A DNA stretch of 45,770 nucleotides, taken from Thiohalomonas denitrificans (GTDB lineage: Bacteria; Pseudomonadota; Gammaproteobacteria; Thiohalomonadales; Thiohalomonadaceae). Both the position numbers and the translations under genes were made by a program. The stretch's first letter is position 1, and each line of letters starts with the position of its first letter. A model generated the notes under the pieces. That model saw only the letters and a program-made list of their open reading frames with translations. It made no database searches and was not told the DNA's origin. This document shows positions 9,193 through 15,752 of the stretch, in pieces. The stretch is taken from assembly GCA_020725115.1 (NCBI GenBank), contig DYFR01000002.1, positions 1-45,770 on the forward strand, read 5' to 3'.

Positions 9193-9531
9193 TCAATAAC
9201 CGCCCTTCCGACGGCTCTCCGGCAGACCGGCAATCTTGCCGGCCTGCTTGGAGGGCTGCATCGGAAACAGTTCATACAGATCCTTGGACTGCACCGGGGT
9301 ACCCCACTTGTCGGACATCGCCTTGACGATATTGCGATCGTTGGGCTGGTTGCCGCCGTTGTTGATGTATTCGTCACGCAGGAAATTGATCAGATCCCAG
9401 GACTTCTCGGTCAGGGTAACGCTCTCGGTGGCGGCGATTGCCTTGGCCACGTCCTCGTTCCAGTCTTCAATATTTTCCAGATAACCGTTGGCATTGGTTG
9501 CAATGGTCTTGCCGTTCACTTCGTAAGACAT
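9193..9531 (-). CDS. DsrC/TusE-family protein lacking both conserved cysteines
   Basis: 112 residues with a clear DsrC/TusE fold along its length: MSYEVNGKTI, GYLENIEDWNEDVA, WDLINFLRDEY, KDLYELFPMQPSKQAGKIAGLP. In true DsrC the last part reads QACKIxGLP followed by a penultimate Cys. Here both Cys positions are Gly (QAGKI, and the tail ends KGGY), so it cannot carry a persulfide or trisulfide as DsrC does. It therefore resembles the regulatory, cysteine-free branch of the family (called RspA in the literature). The ribosome site GAAGGAGAGA is strong. It is the last gene of the four-gene unit divergent from dsrA. Confidence 0.9.
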   Translation of the reverse strand: MSYEVNGKTIATNANGYLENIEDWNEDVAKAIAATESVTLTEKSWDLINFLRDEYINNGGNQPNDRNIVKAMSDKWGTPVQSKDLYELFPMQPSKQAGKIAGLPESRRKGGY

Positions 9532-9576
9532 ACTGCTCTCTCCTTCAAGTTGTTTCTAGATTTAAGACGTAACTAT

Positions 9577-10254
9577 TTATTCCGTATTAACTTTATTAAT
9601 CGATTTGTGCGCAATAAACAAGCCGCAGCCGAGGCTGCGATGCGGTCCCAGCCCCCGCTCCTGCAAGGTCACGGCATCCGGTGGGGACAGGTCCGCCACC
9701 ATCAGGCTGCGCACATGGATCGGGCCGCCCGGCGTATCAAAATAGTGCGGCTTGCCCGCCAGTACCCGCTTGAACTGCACACCCATGGCGCGCATCTGCT
9801 GCACGGCATCGGCAATGAACTGCTCCTCATCCTGCCCTGCGGGAACCACAATGTAACGCGCGTACAACGTAGCGACCGGACTGAGGGGAACCACCTTGGC
9901 CTCACCTACCACCATGGTATTGCCGGCGACATCGAGGGTCTGGCCGCTCAGGGCACGCGCATTTTCCACTCTATCCCGGGCCAGACGCAAGACAAGACGC
10001 GTACGTCGTGACAGGTGCAACAGCGCGAAGGCATGGGATGGCCGCTCCCAGCCATTGCCGGAATCGGCCACGTGGATCAGATGCAGGCCGTCGCCGGGCT
10101 CGTCACCGAACCAGGGCAGCGCACGACGGATGGCGGCAGACAGGGCGTAGGCGTGATCCACCGGCAGGGTGCGGCAGTCGATGTGGAACGACACATCGAC
10201 CACCGTTTCCGGCACGCTGAAAAATTCCTTTTGTACGTCCTCTTGCCAGAACAT
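9577..10254 (-). CDS. Cas6/Cmx6-like RAMP protein (MYXAN-subtype type)
   Basis: 225 residues. The sequence pattern matches the Cas6 variant called Cmx6 in type I-MYXAN systems as I recall it: MFWQE start, VVDVSFHIDCRTLPVDHAYAL, LHLIHVADSGNGWERP, LHLSRRTRLVLRL, HVRSLMVADLSP, and the C-terminal glycine-rich loop GLGPHRSLGCGLFIAHKSI typical of RAMP RNA-binding folds. Cas6 proteins cleave CRISPR repeat RNA, but no CRISPR array and no other cas gene is visible in this window. It starts 3 bp after the 238-aa gene and precedes the cysteine-free DsrC-like gene, so it is probably co-transcribed with both. The function here is unknown; an RNA-binding or processing role in the sulfur locus is inference. 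Confidence 0.8.
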   Translation of the reverse strand: MFWQEDVQKEFFSVPETVVDVSFHIDCRTLPVDHAYALSAAIRRALPWFGDEPGDGLHLIHVADSGNGWERPSHAFALLHLSRRTRLVLRLARDRVENARALSGQTLDVAGNTMVVGEAKVVPLSPVATLYARYIVVPAGQDEEQFIADAVQQMRAMGVQFKRVLAGKPHYFDTPGGPIHVRSLMVADLSPPDAVTLQERGLGPHRSLGCGLFIAHKSINKVNTE

Positions 10255-10257
10255 GGT

Positions 10258-10974
10258 TCAGTCCGCCGGCAGTTCGTTGCGCAGGGCGTCACGATCGTAC
10301 CACCACGCATCGGGTACCAGTACATCAAGCACCTTGCCCAGACGCGGCAGGAACTTCGCCGGGTCATTCAGCTCCAGGCGCTCGACCCAGAAATCGAAGA
10401 TATCCTTGTTATCCACCACCTCGCTGTGCTTCTTGGCCACCTCGGCCAGCATGCCTGCGGTAAAAAACTTCAGATCCTCGCGCTGCTGACCGGTAGCACG
10501 CAATTCCACCAGATAGGCTGCGGCCGCCGCGGGAATGGCAGCGGCATCGGCCTTGGGCGGGGTCTCGTCCACCAGATGCTTGAGCATCAGCACCGAAAGT
10601 TCCGGATCGATGGGATAGGTGACGGCGAGCCAGACACCATGGGCCAGGGCCTTGATGGCGTCGTCCTGCTCCGACTGGTAGATGATGTCGCAGGCCTGCA
10701 CCGCCTGCTCCCACAGGCGGCCCTCCAGTGCCTGCCGAAAACTGTCATGCCCCAGCTGCCAGGATTCGTCCCGACGCTCCAGGTCGAGCAGGATATAACC
10801 GATGTCGTTGAGCAGGGACAGCCGCTGCGCCAGTGACGCCTCTACCGGCAACTGCGCCAGTTCAGCCTGCAGCTGTGCCAGACGATCTTCTTCCGGCTGG
10901 CGGGGACGGATGGCGTCGGAAGCACACTCCGCCTCACCCTGGACGGCTTCATTTTCGAGTTGCAGATATTTCAT
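10258..10974 (-). CDS. Helical protein of unknown function in the dsr-divergent unit
   Basis: 238 residues, cytosolic and strongly alpha-helical. It has an acidic, Gln-rich N-terminus, TPR-like or HEAT-like helix pairs across the middle (LLNDIGYILLDLERRDESWQ, AVQACDIIYQSEQDDAIKALA), and a C-terminal WVERLELNDPAKFLPRLG segment. It has two Cys residues (positions 17 and 94) that form no motif. I do not recognise a family. It lies 37 bp after the 59-aa gene and 3 bp before the Cas6-like gene, which argues for one transcript and possibly one complex. Confidence 0.7.
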   Translation of the reverse strand: MKYLQLENEAVQGEAECASDAIRPRQPEEDRLAQLQAELAQLPVEASLAQRLSLLNDIGYILLDLERRDESWQLGHDSFRQALEGRLWEQAVQACDIIYQSEQDDAIKALAHGVWLAVTYPIDPELSVLMLKHLVDETPPKADAAAIPAAAAAYLVELRATGQQREDLKFFTAGMLAEVAKKHSEVVDNKDIFDFWVERLELNDPAKFLPRLGKVLDVLVPDAWWYDRDALRNELPAD

Positions 10975-11011
10975 CAGTAGCCCTGTGGTTAAGCGATGAC
11001 GGAAGTGGCAT

Positions 11012-11191
11012 TCATGAGGTAAATGCAGCCTCCAGCCGATCTTCCCAGTTCTCCGGTGTGTTCTCGTAGGTAGGTTTGACGTCGATGCGGAAAAACATCT
11101 CCCCCTTGGCCCGCTGGCGCACCAGTTCGATCAGGTCGTCAAAGTCATCCAGCTGGGGATTCTGGATCATGATCTCACTCAGATAAAGCAT
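11012..11191 (-). CDS. Small acidic protein of unknown function, first gene of the dsr-divergent unit
   Basis: 59 residues when started at the ATG at 11191, which has GAGG 8 bases upstream; an in-frame ATG at 11218 would add 9 residues without a ribosome site. The protein reads MLYLSEIMIQNPQLDDFDDLIELV, then RAKGEMFFRIDVKPTYENTPENWEDRLE. The pattern suggests a short alpha/beta fold and it has no Cys. I half-remember similar small proteins being labelled as sulfur-relay proteins in sulfur oxidisers, but I cannot verify this. It is divergent from dsrA with about 560 bp between starts. Confidence 0.65.
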   Translation of the reverse strand: MLYLSEIMIQNPQLDDFDDLIELVRQRAKGEMFFRIDVKPTYENTPENWEDRLEAAFTS

Positions 11192-11230
11192 CGTTTGCCT
11201 CGCCGTGCCGATGAACACCTATATATAGGT

Positions 11231-11250
11231 ATGCCATATATGTGTGGCAT
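11231..11250. promoter_or_regulatory. Inverted repeat near the small-protein start
   Basis: ATGCCA (11231-11236) and TGGCAT (11245-11250) form a perfect 6-bp dyad with an 8-bp spacer, 40-60 bp upstream of the ATG at 11191. It is a candidate operator for the minus-strand unit. Confidence 0.35.
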
Positions 11251-11437
11251 GTCCGTCCATCCTTCAAGTACCCATGACTGCGTCGGGCCGGATTGTGCGC
11301 CATAATGGTTAAGAGAATCGCTATGTAATGATATTGAACCCGATGCCGGGGTTGTGAACAAGCCTCGATTTGCGATGGAGTTCACGCAGAGGATATGCCT
11401 GGCAGGACAGCAAAAGCATAATAAGCGACATTATATG

Positions 11438-11466
11438 TATGACGTAACTATATGATATACGTCATA
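11438..11466. promoter_or_regulatory. Nine-bp inverted repeat, candidate operator upstream of dsrA
   Basis: TATGACGTA (11438-11446) and TACGTCATA (11458-11466) are perfect inverted copies with an 11-bp spacer, placing half-site centres 20 bp (about two helical turns) apart. This is the geometry expected for a dimeric regulator. It sits about 285-310 bp upstream of dsrA and 250 bp from the divergent start, so it could serve either promoter. Confidence 0.45.
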
Positions 11467-11539
11467 ATATTGATCTACTTATGGACCTATAACTCACAAC
11501 CCATAGTAATTTTGTATATCCCATTAAGGATAGGACTAT

Positions 11540-11554
11540 CCCCCCCCTCCCCCC
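11540..11554. repeat. C7-T-C7 homopolymer tract
   Basis: Seven C, one T and seven C lie 195 bp upstream of dsrA. Such tracts are prone to slippage and can change promoter spacing or leader structure. It may equally be neutral. Confidence 0.6.
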
Positions 11555-11749
11555 CATCGGAAGGATACTTTGCTTCATAATGAACTTCTAAACTTCGCGC
11601 CATGTTGAAAAGGACTCGGACAGTTTCGTCCTCTTCAGACAGATAGTGGTGCCCGATGCGATATAGCGTCGCCGGGACAGATGGACGGCCAAGGTATCCA
11701 TCCTCCGGCCGCCCCGAAACCCAACAGATCTCTGACGGGAGTATGACTT

Positions 11750-13006
11750 ATGGCTACTAAGATGCACAAAACCCCGATGCTGGACCAGCTGGAGAGCGGC
11801 CCGTGGCCGAGCTTCGTTACCGGCCTGAAGCGCCTGGCTAACGACGAGGGCAAGCCCTACGCCGACATGATGAAGGATCTGCTTGGTCAGCTGGAAACCT
11901 CCTATAACACCCGCAAGGGCTACTGGAAAGGCGGTACCGTTGGCGTGGTCGGTTACGGCGGCGGCGTCATTCCCCGCTTCACCGAACTGCTGGACGAGAA
12001 CAAGAAGCCCCTGTTCCCCAAGGCTGCCGAATTCCACACCCTGCGTATCATGCCGCCCGCCGGCATGCACTACACCACCGACATCATGCGCAAATTCTGC
12101 GACGTGTGGGACAAGTACGGCTCCGGCCTGATTGCCTTCCATGGCCAGTCCGGCGACATCATGTTCCAGGGCTGCACCACCGAGAACGTCCAGCCGGCGT
12201 TCGACGAAATGAACGAGATGGGCTTTGACCTGGGTGGCGCCGGCCCCGCCGTGCGTACCGGCATGTCCTGCGTCGGTGCCGCGCGCTGCGAACACTCCTG
12301 CGCCAACGAGCAGAAGATTCACCGCACCCTGGTAAACCGCTTCCTCGACGACATGCACCGCCCGGCCCTGCCGTACAAGTTCAAGTTCAAGGTTTCCGGC
12401 TGCCCCAACGACTGCATGAACGCCATCCAGCGCGCCGACATGGCCACCATCGGCACCTGGCGCGATGACATGAAGGTTGACCAGGCCGAAGTGAAGAACT
12501 TCGTCAACGCCAAGGGCCGCAAGTACGTCATCGACAACGTCATCACCCGTTGCCCGACCCAGGCCCTGAGCCTGAACGACGACGACACCCTGGCCGTGGA
12601 CAACAAGAACTGCGTCCGCTGCATGCACTGCATCAACGTCATGACCAAGGCACTGTCCCCCGGCGACGACAAGGGCGTTTCCATCCTGGTCGGCGGCAAG
12701 CGCACGCTGAAGATCGGCGACCTGATGGGCACCGTCGTGGTTCCCTTCATGAAGCTCGAGACCGACGAGGACTTCGAAGCCCTGGAAGAGCTGGCCGGCA
12801 ACATGATCGACTTCTTCGCCGAGAACGCCCTGGAGCACGAGCGTACCGGTGAGATGATCGAGCGTATCGGCCTGGTCAACTTCCTGGAAGGCATTGGCGT
12901 CGAAATCGATCCCAACATGATCACCAACCCGCGTATGAATCCGTACGTGCGTATGGATGGCTGGGACGACGAGGCCCAGAAGTGGTTCGAGCGTAAGGCT
13001 GGCTAA
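11750..13006 (+). CDS. dsrA: Reverse-type dissimilatory sulfite reductase alpha subunit
   Basis: 418 residues, the usual DsrA length. With DsrB it forms the cytosolic alpha2-beta2 enzyme that, in sulfur oxidisers, oxidises DsrC-bound sulfur to sulfite. The coupled siroheme-[4Fe-4S] ligands are seen as CVGAARC (about 178-184) and CPNDC, and a ferredoxin-like insertion contributes CVRCMHC. The start ATG has GGGAG upstream. Codon use is highly biased, with many C-ending codons, as expected for a strongly expressed gene. The accompanying DsrEFH, DsrL and DsrN support the oxidative type. Confidence 0.98.
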   Translation: MATKMHKTPMLDQLESGPWPSFVTGLKRLANDEGKPYADMMKDLLGQLETSYNTRKGYWKGGTVGVVGYGGGVIPRFTELLDENKKPLFPKAAEFHTLRIMPPAGMHYTTDIMRKFCDVWDKYGSGLIAFHGQSGDIMFQGCTTENVQPAFDEMNEMGFDLGGAGPAVRTGMSCVGAARCEHSCANEQKIHRTLVNRFLDDMHRPALPYKFKFKVSGCPNDCMNAIQRADMATIGTWRDDMKVDQAEVKNFVNAKGRKYVIDNVITRCPTQALSLNDDDTLAVDNKNCVRCMHCINVMTKALSPGDDKGVSILVGGKRTLKIGDLMGTVVVPFMKLETDEDFEALEELAGNMIDFFAENALEHERTGEMIERIGLVNFLEGIGVEIDPNMITNPRMNPYVRMDGWDDEAQKWFERKAG

Positions 13007-13027
13007 GCGGTCGGTCCAAAAGCAATC

Positions 13028-13059
13028 GCGGGGCGTACCGGGCAACCGGTACGCCCCGC
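13028..13059 (+). other. Perfect 14-bp hairpin with GCAA loop between dsrA and dsrB
   Basis: GCGGGGCGTACCGG (13028-13041) and CCGGTACGCCCCGC (13046-13059) pair perfectly around a GCAA tetraloop of the stable GNRA class. The hairpin lies 22 bp after the dsrA stop and 43 bp before dsrB. It is followed by A-rich sequence and not by T, so it is unlikely to be an intrinsic terminator. It more likely protects the dsrA 3' end or marks a processing point. Confidence 0.8.
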
Positions 13060-13102
13060 AAACCAAATAACGACGAATTTCTGAGTGTAATTGGAGGTAA
13101 TT

Positions 13103-14173
13103 ATGTCTGCACCTCGCATGCCCATCGAGAGTGGTGTACCGGATCCGTTCCCGTATATGCACCCCACGCTGAAGAAGAACTTCGGCCAGTGGAAGTATCA
13201 TGACCGTCCGCGCCCCGGTGTCCTGCATCACGTCGCCAAGACCGGTGAAGAAGTCTGGACCGTGCGCGCCGGTACCCAGCGTCAGATGGACACCTACACC
13301 ATCCGCAAGCTGATGGACATCGCCGACCAGTTTGCCGACGGCTATGTGCGCTTCACCATCCGTTCCAACATCGAGTACATGGTCACCGACGAGAAGAAGG
13401 TACAGCCGCTCATCGAGAAGCTGAACGCCGAAGGCTTCCCCGTTGGCGGTACCGGCAACTCGGTATCCATGATCTCCCACACCCAGGGCTGGCTGCACTG
13501 CGACATCCCCGGCACCGACGCCTCCGGCGCCGTAAAGGCCCTGATGGATGAGCTGTACCACGAGTTCACCCACGAAGAGATGCCGAACCGCGTGCGCATG
13601 ACCACCTCCTGCTGCCAGATCAACTGCGGCGGCCAGGGTGACATCGCCATCAACATCCAGCACACCAAGCCGCCCAAGATCAACCATGACCTGGTGGCCA
13701 ACGTGTGTGAGCGTCCGTCCGTTGTGGCCCGCTGCCCGGTTGCAGCCATCCGCCCGGCCATGGTCAACGGCAAGCCCTCGCTGGAAGTCGACGAGAAGAA
13801 GTGCATCTGCTGCGGCGCCTGCTTCCCGCCCTGCCCGCCGATGCAGATCAACGATCCGGAGCACTCCAAGCTGGCCATCTGGGTTGGCGGCAAGAACTCC
13901 AACGCCCGCTCCAAGCCGACCTTCCACAAGCTGGTTGCCGCCGGTATCCCCAACAACCCGCCGCGCTGGCCTGAAGCCGCCGCTGTGGTGAAGAACATCC
14001 TCGGCGCCTACAAGAAGGACGCGAAGGAGTGGGAGCGCATGAACGAGTGGATCGACCGTATCGGTTGGCCGCGTTTCTTCGAGCTGACCGGCCTGCCGTT
14101 CACCAAGTACCACATCGATAACTGGCGTGGTGGCCGCGTGAACCTCAATGCCTCTGCTCACATCCGCTTCTAA
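13103..14173 (+). CDS. dsrB: Reverse-type dissimilatory sulfite reductase beta subunit
   Basis: 356 residues, starting at the ATG at 13103 with GGAGG 5 bp upstream; the in-frame ATG at 13091 would sit on the ribosome site itself. It provides the catalytic siroheme site: TSCCQINCGGQGD with the cofactor cysteines, and a ferredoxin domain CICCGACFPPCPP (about 232-244) for an extra [4Fe-4S] cluster. The protein is the partner of DsrA and the docking surface for the DsrC tail. Codon bias matches dsrA. Confidence 0.98.
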   Translation: MSAPRMPIESGVPDPFPYMHPTLKKNFGQWKYHDRPRPGVLHHVAKTGEEVWTVRAGTQRQMDTYTIRKLMDIADQFADGYVRFTIRSNIEYMVTDEKKVQPLIEKLNAEGFPVGGTGNSVSMISHTQGWLHCDIPGTDASGAVKALMDELYHEFTHEEMPNRVRMTTSCCQINCGGQGDIAINIQHTKPPKINHDLVANVCERPSVVARCPVAAIRPAMVNGKPSLEVDEKKCICCGACFPPCPPMQINDPEHSKLAIWVGGKNSNARSKPTFHKLVAAGIPNNPPRWPEAAAVVKNILGAYKKDAKEWERMNEWIDRIGWPRFFELTGLPFTKYHIDNWRGGRVNLNASAHIRF

Positions 14174-14197
14174 ATATACGGATAAAGGAAGAGGTCA

Positions 14198-14590
14198 ATG
14201 AAGTTTACGATTCAGATCAACGAAGGCCCGTACACTCATCAGGCATCTGATACGGCGTACAACTTCGCCAAGGCAGCACTGGAAGCAGGACACGAAATCT
14301 ATCGCGTGTTCTTCTACCATGACGGTGTCAACAACGCGACCCGTCTGACCACTCCGCCGCAGGATGACCGCAATGTCATCAATCGCTGGAGTGAGCTGTC
14401 TGCTGCACACAACCTCGACCTCGTTGTTTGCGTTGCCGCGGCCCAGCGCCGCGGCATCGCCGACGCCGATGAGGCCAGGCGCAACGGCAAGAACGCTGAC
14501 AACATCGCTCCCGGCTTCCGGATCTCCGGTCTGGGCCAGCTGATCGAGGGCGGTATTCAGTCCGATCGCCTCGTCGTGTTTGGCGATTAA
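14198..14590 (+). CDS. dsrE: Sulfurtransferase subunit DsrE
   Basis: 130 residues. DsrE is the persulfide-carrying subunit of the DsrE2F2H2 hexamer, which receives sulfur from TusA or rhodanese and hands it to DsrC. The conserved active Cys is at residue 78 (LDLVVCVAAAQRRG), the same position as reported for Allochromatium DsrE. The ribosome site AAGGAAGAGG is good. It lies 24 bp after dsrB. Presence of DsrEFH is a marker of oxidative dsr systems. Confidence 0.97.
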   Translation: MKFTIQINEGPYTHQASDTAYNFAKAALEAGHEIYRVFFYHDGVNNATRLTTPPQDDRNVINRWSELSAAHNLDLVVCVAAAQRRGIADADEARRNGKNADNIAPGFRISGLGQLIEGGIQSDRLVVFGD

Positions 14591-14606
14591 TACGGGAGAG
14601 AGAGTG

Positions 14607-14996
14607 ATGAGTGATGAAGAAATGATGGAAGGCGGCGTGCAGAAGAAGTTCTGCTATGTGAATCGCACGGCTCCGTATGGCACGGTTTACGCCCTGGAAG
14701 CGCTGGAAGTAGTACTGATCGGTGCTGCCTTCGAACAGGACGTATCCGTAGTCTTTATGGACGACGGTGTATTCCAGATCGTCAAGGGGCAGGATACGGC
14801 CGGCATCGGCATGAAAAACTTCTCCCCCACCTATCGTGCGCTCGAGATGTACGACGTTGAAAAACTGTACGTCTCCAAGGAGTCGCTGGAAGAGCGTGGC
14901 CTGAGCGAAGACGACCTGCTGGTGGACGTCGAAGTGAAGACCGCGGCTGAAATCCGCGACCTTATGGAAGAGCAGGACGTGCTCCTGACCTTTTAA
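14607..14996 (+). CDS. dsrF: Sulfurtransferase subunit DsrF
   Basis: 129 residues when started at the ATG at 14607, preceded by GGGAGAGAG; an in-frame upstream ATG at 14580 overlaps dsrE and lacks a site. DsrE-like fold with FCYVNRTAPYG at the N-terminus and VVFMDDGVFQIVKGQD. It forms the central layer of the DsrEFH hexamer. The gap to dsrH is 14 bp, so translation is likely coupled. Confidence 0.96.
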   Translation: MSDEEMMEGGVQKKFCYVNRTAPYGTVYALEALEVVLIGAAFEQDVSVVFMDDGVFQIVKGQDTAGIGMKNFSPTYRALEMYDVEKLYVSKESLEERGLSEDDLLVDVEVKTAAEIRDLMEEQDVLLTF

Positions 14997-15010
14997 CCGG
15001 GGAAGACGAA

Positions 15011-15310
15011 ATGCTGCATACCGTAAACAAGTCGCCGTTTCAGAAGAACACCTTTGAAAGCTGCATCAAGCACGCTGCAAAAGGCAGCGCCGTCCTGTTG
15101 ATCGAGGATGGCGTTTACGCTGCACTGAAGGACTCAACCGTGTCCTCCAAGCTGCAGCAGGCCATGGGTGATATCACCTTTTATGCCCTGGAGCCGGATG
15201 TCAACGCTCGTGGCCTGAAGGGCAAAGTGATGGATGGTATCAATCTGGTCGATTACGCCGGGTTTGTTGACCTGACCGTCAAGTTTGATCGTGTTCAATC
15301 CTGGCTGTAA
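15011..15310 (+). CDS. dsrH: Sulfurtransferase subunit DsrH
   Basis: 99 residues, related to TusB. The N-terminus MLHTVNKSPF and the FESCIKHA segment with Cys18 match the family. The fold is completed by SAVLLIEDGVYAAL and a C-terminal VDLTVKFDRVQSWL typical of DsrH/TusB. It completes the DsrEFH complex. Confidence 0.96.
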   Translation: MLHTVNKSPFQKNTFESCIKHAAKGSAVLLIEDGVYAALKDSTVSSKLQQAMGDITFYALEPDVNARGLKGKVMDGINLVDYAGFVDLTVKFDRVQSWL

Positions 15311-15350
15311 GCCTAATTCATTCAATCCAACTGATTGAGGAGATAATGTC

Positions 15351-15686
15351 ATGGGTACTATGACTGCTGGTGGTAAGACTGTAGAAGTCGATGAGGAAGG
15401 TTATCTGGTCAATATCAACGACTGGACCCGCGATATCGCTGTAGAGCTGGCCAAGTCCGAGAATGTGGAAATGACCGACTCCCACTGGGAAGTGATCGAC
15501 TTCCTGCGTGAGTACTACAACGAGTACCAGATCGCCCCGGCGGTTCGCGTTCTGACCAAGGCCATCGGCAAGAAGCTCGGCCCTGAGAAGGGCAACAGCA
15601 AGTACCTGTACGAGCTGTTCCCGTACGGTCCCGCCAAGCAGGCCTGTAAGATCGGTGGCCTGCCGAAGCCGACCGGCTGCATCTAA
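15351..15686 (+). CDS. dsrC: Sulfur carrier protein DsrC
   Basis: 111 residues. Both redox cysteines are present: Cys99 (QACKIGG) and the penultimate Cys110 (TGCI), spaced C-x10-C. DsrC accepts persulfide from DsrEFH on its C-terminal arm and presents it to DsrAB. The released trisulfide or disulfide form is recycled with DsrMKJOP. The start at 15351 has GAGGAGATA upstream with good spacing; an internal ATG at 15360 is less likely. Contrast this with the cysteine-free paralogue at 9193-9531. Confidence 0.98.
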   Translation: MGTMTAGGKTVEVDEEGYLVNINDWTRDIAVELAKSENVEMTDSHWEVIDFLREYYNEYQIAPAVRVLTKAIGKKLGPEKGNSKYLYELFPYGPAKQACKIGGLPKPTGCI

Positions 15687-15697
15687 AGTTGCGCCCT

Positions 15698-15717
15698 GGG
15701 GGGCGTTTACGCCCCCC
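15698..15717 (+). terminator. G/C hairpin after dsrC
   Basis: GGGGGGCGT and ACGCCCCCC form a perfect 9-bp stem centred on TT, 11 bp after the dsrC stop and 35 bp before dsrM. It is followed by ACCCTTTTCCC, a weak T-run. A partial terminator or 3' stabiliser would let dsrC mRNA exceed that of the membrane genes. Confidence 0.6.
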
Positions 15718-15752
15718 ACCCTTTTCCCATTCTTTAGCGAGGGTCGATACGA

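Larger units (their letters stand above)
11219..11749. promoter_or_regulatory. Divergent control region between the small-protein unit and dsrA
   Basis: About 530 bp without a convincing gene, clearly AT-richer than its surroundings (11400-11530 in particular). It holds two inverted repeats (11231-11250 and 11438-11466) and a C7-T-C7 tract (11540-11554). The dsrA ribosome site GGGAG lies at its end. No textbook sigma-70 -35/-10 pair with good spacing is obvious upstream of dsrA, so expression may depend on an activator. Start sites in both directions probably lie here. Confidence 0.6.

Noticed and set aside
9193..9531. Functional TusE for tRNA thiolation
   Set aside because: TusE needs the penultimate Cys, which is absent here, and no tusBCD genes adjoin.
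11588..14161. Very long open frame antisense to dsrA and dsrB (857 codons)
   Set aside because: It mirrors dsrA and dsrB, whose strong C-ending codon bias removes stops on the other strand. It has no ribosome site, no recognisable domain, and a repetitive Val/Gly/His/Ala composition.
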